Assembly: GCA_914767715.1 (NCBI GenBank) | Contig: OU612072.1 | Span: forward strand, 8,186,001 to 8,250,000 | Direction of reading: 5' to 3' | From: Membranipora membranacea | Taxonomy: Eukaryota; Bryozoa; Gymnolaemata; Cheilostomatida; Membraniporidae | DNA length: 64,000 nucleotides | Shown: one piece after another, positions 61,069 through 64,000 of the stretch | Layout of the letters: the number at the start of each line of letters is the position of its first letter | How positions within the stretch are numbered: position 1 is the stretch's first letter | Position numbers and translations under genes: made by a program | The notes under the pieces: model-generated | The model's input: only the letters and a program-made list of their open reading frames with translations | Told to the model about the DNA's origin: nothing | The model's database searches: none

Positions 61069-63933
61069 TCAGGTGTCATAAATATTGTTACCGAATCGCT
61101 GAGGGGGATTACGGGCCCTGGCTTGATCTTGCTCTCCGACAATCTCATTGTCACTGGCATCACTAACACTTCCATGTTGTCCCGCATCGTCATCAGATGC
61201 ATCCTCCCCACCAAGGTCAACTAGCTCATAGTCAATAGCGCCTTGAATTGATTGTCCATTCTCTTCATTGGTTGGAGAGAAATGCTGGCATAGCCTCAGG
61301 TCACTGACATGTCTGGGTGTGCTACCAACCTTAACGGCAGTGTTTGAGATGATAGCGGTTACCTCCCCAGTTGGCCATGTAGTCGTGCAGCGGGCACCAG
61401 GAGGTTTTACATACACACTGTCTCCGACACTGAATGGATTGAGATGAGTGTCTCTCTGTCGACGGAATGAGTTCCCTGTCACATCTGGCAATGACTGACC
61501 GCCGTATTGGTAGATAGATTCCGCCGGCGTGCTACCATCAACTTTTGCTGAAAAGTTGTACCAGTACACCATATCCTGTACTGAGCCACCAGAGCGAGCA
61601 ACCATTCTCTTGATTGTTCTATGTTGCCGCTCTACTATGCCGTTTCCTTGCTTCTTGTAGGCACAACTGAATATATGGTCCACGTTCCACTTAGCCATAA
61701 ATCCACGGAACCTCTCGCTCACATAACATGGTCCATTATCAGTTAACAGTTCTTTAGGAGGTCCACGCTCATTGAAGATTTGTCCTAGCAGTTTTATGAC
61801 AGCTTCGGTCGTCTCATTGGTGAGCTGTCGCCATATAGAGAATCTGCTAGGTCCACAGTCTATTAGGGTCAAGTACGGACTGCCTCCATAATGAGTGATG
61901 TCTGATGCTAGTCTGAACCATGTCTCATCAACCGAAAGCTTACCATGTTCCCATCTTACTGGTGCTGGATCAACACGTCTGCAGACTTGGCATTCCTTCA
62001 CCGCTTGGACCACATCATCTTTTTGTACTGCATCGCCCCACTTACACCTGGAAAGATAAAAGGTCCTTTCCACCCCCAGGTGGTTAGTATCATGAAGATC
62101 ACGCACAGCCTCAATAGAGTATCCGCCAACACAGCCAACTGATACAACCTGAGCTAGAGGTTTGAGCCACTTCTTAGGAACCCTTGTAAGTGCATCAGCT
62201 AGATTAGCCTCTGACTTGACCAATACCACCTCGACATGTAAGTCATACAACTCGATTAGCTCAACGATCATACTCAACCTCCTCCTAGTAAGCAGCTCAC
62301 CAAGACCTCCGACCTTAAGACGCTTGCTGTCATTTATCACCGATTTCACCCAGCCATACACAGTAGCAGAATCTGTCATAACTTTCATAGACTTCAACTC
62401 CCATTTTATACCACAGCTCAAACCCCTGACTACTGCCTCTAACTCAGCAACATTGATATGATTGCCATCATCTTTCCTCAACCAACAGCCATCCTCTACC
62501 ATCACACCACCTATCTCAACTATCACTCCGACAGCTAGGCTGCTTGCATCACACCATATCACTCCTCCCTCAGTACAAGGCACAGACCATACTCCACAAA
62601 CAGGGTCTCTTTTGGCTAGCATTGCCTGAGTTTCAAGCAACATCTCCTTTACGCGAGTGGGAACCTTCTCATCCCAGTCACAATCACTTGCCTGTCTCTT
62701 CATAAAGCTGCATGCCACTCGTAGCCATCCACCTAAAGGATAATGCCCAGTGAGGCGACCACACACCGAGAACAACTCTCGTTTAGTCACTACATCAGCT
62801 ATGTCACCGTACTCATTGTCCCTACCCCAGACCAACTCATCACTCTCAGTAAGCTTTACACGCAAGCCAAGCACCCTAGCATCACACATTCTCTCAGGTT
62901 CCTTTGTCACCAAGCCATACTTTCGAAGATGGGCTCTCACACAATCCACCGATACTCTGTCCTCATCCACTATGATATCGTCTATGTAGTGATCAGTACC
63001 GTGTTCAACTGCACTATCCATTGACAGAACCTTACCAAGAACCTTTGACATTATTTTCGGTGCAACATTCAAACCGAAACCCATCCGTGTCATGACATAC
63101 ATTTTGTTCTTATAACGAACCGCCTGGAACTTCAGCAGCTCATCATCAACATACAACTGCAGGTATGCCTTTTTGAGATCAAGCATAGAACAGTTTGAGC
63201 CAAATCTGCGCCATTTGCGCAACTTATCCTGACATACAGCAACATCAACGCCTGGGTTGCTACTGATATACTGATTCAACTCTTTCCCATAGTCCATAAC
63301 AGGCCTTATCTTACTATCTTTGTTCGGCTGAAATGCAGCCAACATTGGTATCACACCCTTCACTTCACCATGTTTTGAGACATCATGCTCTACTAACCAC
63401 CCACACTCAATCCATGACTCAACCTCTCTCTCATAACCTGCCCTACATTTGTCACTGATATTGTACTCGCCTCTTTGATTTCTCAAAGTAGGCTCTTCAT
63501 CCTTCCATTTCCAAGAGACCTTCCATTGATTTCCATCATAAATCGCTCTAAAATCAGTGTCTTCGACCTCAAGAGAAGGAACCACCGAAACTCCTACAGC
63601 AGCAACCAAGGACATATGCATACCTTCATCAACATTGCCAAAATGAGGAACACTCCTCGAGCTCACAGTTACGCCACCTAAACCTCTGACAGCATCCATA
63701 CCTATTATTGCGGAAAATCCACATACCAGAGATGACGCGACAAAGCATCGTAATTTCACTGAATCACGACATGTATCTAACACCAAGTCAACTTCTCCTG
63801 CACACTGAGTAGTTTTGCCATCGAGCATTGTCACAACACTAGGCTTAGAGTTGTGCTTAGCACCTAACACTTTGATCACATGAGATGTCACAACGGTCCG
63901 CTGACAACCTGTGTCAACCAGGTAATGGCGCCT
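61069..63933 (-). CDS. pol: Gypsy-like LTR retrotransposon pol (protease, RT, RNase H, integrase)
   Basis: About 954 codons are open from just after a TAG at 63934-63936 to a TGA at 61069. In order: aspartic protease (LVDTGCQRTVV), reverse transcriptase (MLDLKKAYLQL, MGFGLNVAPKIM, DHYIDDIIVD active site), RNase H (VIWCDASSLAVGV, NVAELEAVVRG, MTDSATVYGW), integrase zinc finger (NHLGVERT, CQVCRR) and catalytic core (SDITHYGG, LLTDNGPCYV, NGIVERQHRTIKR), then a C-terminal GPY-like module and an acidic tail. The frame has no internal stop, so the copy may be young. The gag part and 5' LTR lie beyond the right edge. Upstream of the TAG the same frame continues open to the window end. Confidence 0.88.
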   Translation of the reverse strand, partial: RRHYLVDTGCQRTVVTSHVIKVLGAKHNSKPSVVTMLDGKTTQCAGEVDLVLDTCRDSVKLRCFVASSLVCGFSAIIGMDAVRGLGGVTVSSRSVPHFGNVDEGMHMSLVAAVGVSVVPSLEVEDTDFRAIYDGNQWKVSWKWKDEEPTLRNQRGEYNISDKCRAGYEREVESWIECGWLVEHDVSKHGEVKGVIPMLAAFQPNKDSKIRPVMDYGKELNQYISSNPGVDVAVCQDKLRKWRRFGSNCSMLDLKKAYLQLYVDDELLKFQAVRYKNKMYVMTRMGFGLNVAPKIMSKVLGKVLSMDSAVEHGTDHYIDDIIVDEDRVSVDCVRAHLRKYGLVTKEPERMCDARVLGLRVKLTESDELVWGRDNEYGDIADVVTKRELFSVCGRLTGHYPLGGWLRVACSFMKRQASDCDWDEKVPTRVKEMLLETQAMLAKRDPVCGVWSVPCTEGGVIWCDASSLAVGVIVEIGGVMVEDGCWLRKDDGNHINVAELEAVVRGLSCGIKWELKSMKVMTDSATVYGWVKSVINDSKRLKVGGLGELLTRRRLSMIVELIELYDLHVEVVLVKSEANLADALTRVPKKWLKPLAQVVSVGCVGGYSIEAVRDLHDTNHLGVERTFYLSRCKWGDAVQKDDVVQAVKECQVCRRVDPAPVRWEHGKLSVDETWFRLASDITHYGGSPYLTLIDCGPSRFSIWRQLTNETTEAVIKLLGQIFNERGPPKELLTDNGPCYVSERFRGFMAKWNVDHIFSCAYKKQGNGIVERQHRTIKRMVARSGGSVQDMVYWYNFSAKVDGSTPAESIYQYGGQSLPDVTGNSFRRQRDTHLNPFSVGDSVYVKPPGARCTTTWPTGEVTAIISNTAVKVGSTPRHVSDLRLCQHFSPTNEENGQSIQGAIDYELVDLGGEDASDDDAGQHGSVSDASDNEIVGEQDQARARNPPQRFGNNIYDT

Positions 63934-64000
63934 CTATTGCTGCGATGCGGGGCGAGTATCCGACGCAGATACTGCCCCGGTCCCATTTCCCGATCGGTTT

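Noticed and set aside
61945-63024. Plus-strand frames opposite the Gypsy-like pol
   Set aside because: They are shadows of a continuous minus-strand reading frame with clear catalytic motifs.

Overview
The window is nuclear DNA of an invertebrate animal. Genes are split by many GT-AG introns, base composition is AT-rich, animal families are present (an hnRNP U-like protein, a CAPN5/6-type calpain, a Ly6/uPAR three-finger protein, discoidin-like secreted proteins), and DNA transposons, a LINE and an LTR element lie between them. A non-bilaterian or simple marine animal would fit, but the sequence does not fix the phylum.

Left part (1-24.8 kb). Three intact genes run on the minus strand. A 17-exon hnRNP U-like gene (356-11458) encodes SAP, acidic, SPRY and P-loop NTPase regions; I read it as one 857-residue frame. 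A 13-exon calpain of the CAPN5/CAPN6 type (12572-21752, 709 residues) has lost the catalytic Cys and Asn, so it is probably a pseudoprotease. A 3-exon GPI-anchored Ly6-like gene (23531-24820) begins with a GC-AG intron. One hnRNP U intron holds a hAT-like element with an 8-bp target duplication and a U2-snRNA-like fragment inside it. One calpain intron holds a perfect hairpin with 109-bp arms.

Middle (25-44 kb). This is a cluster of four paralogous 4-exon genes for secreted discoidin/F-type-lectin-like proteins: A (-, intact), B (+, intact), C (-, frameshifted) and D (-, broken). A foldback MITE family occurs here in three forms: a 365-bp copy, a copy collapsed to a 53-bp palindrome, and a copy whose centre has become about 0.7 kb of octamer satellite. 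A possible 52-residue two-exon gene lies between A and B.

Right part (44.8-64 kb). A 13.06-kb nest of transposons splits exon 3 of paralog D at a TA dinucleotide. The outer element is Tc1/mariner/IS630-like, with remnants of a DDE transposase. Inside it are a 5.24-kb terminal-inverted-repeat element with CACGTG-rich subterminal tandem repeats and a 5'-truncated LINE. Exons 1-2 and the start of exon 3 of paralog D resume at 57.87-59.54 kb. A tRNA-derived SINE-like fragment follows, then the 3' end of a Gypsy-like LTR retrotransposon (protease, RT, RNase H, integrase) that runs off the right edge.

Exon limits come from reading frames, splice consensus and family conservation, not from transcripts.
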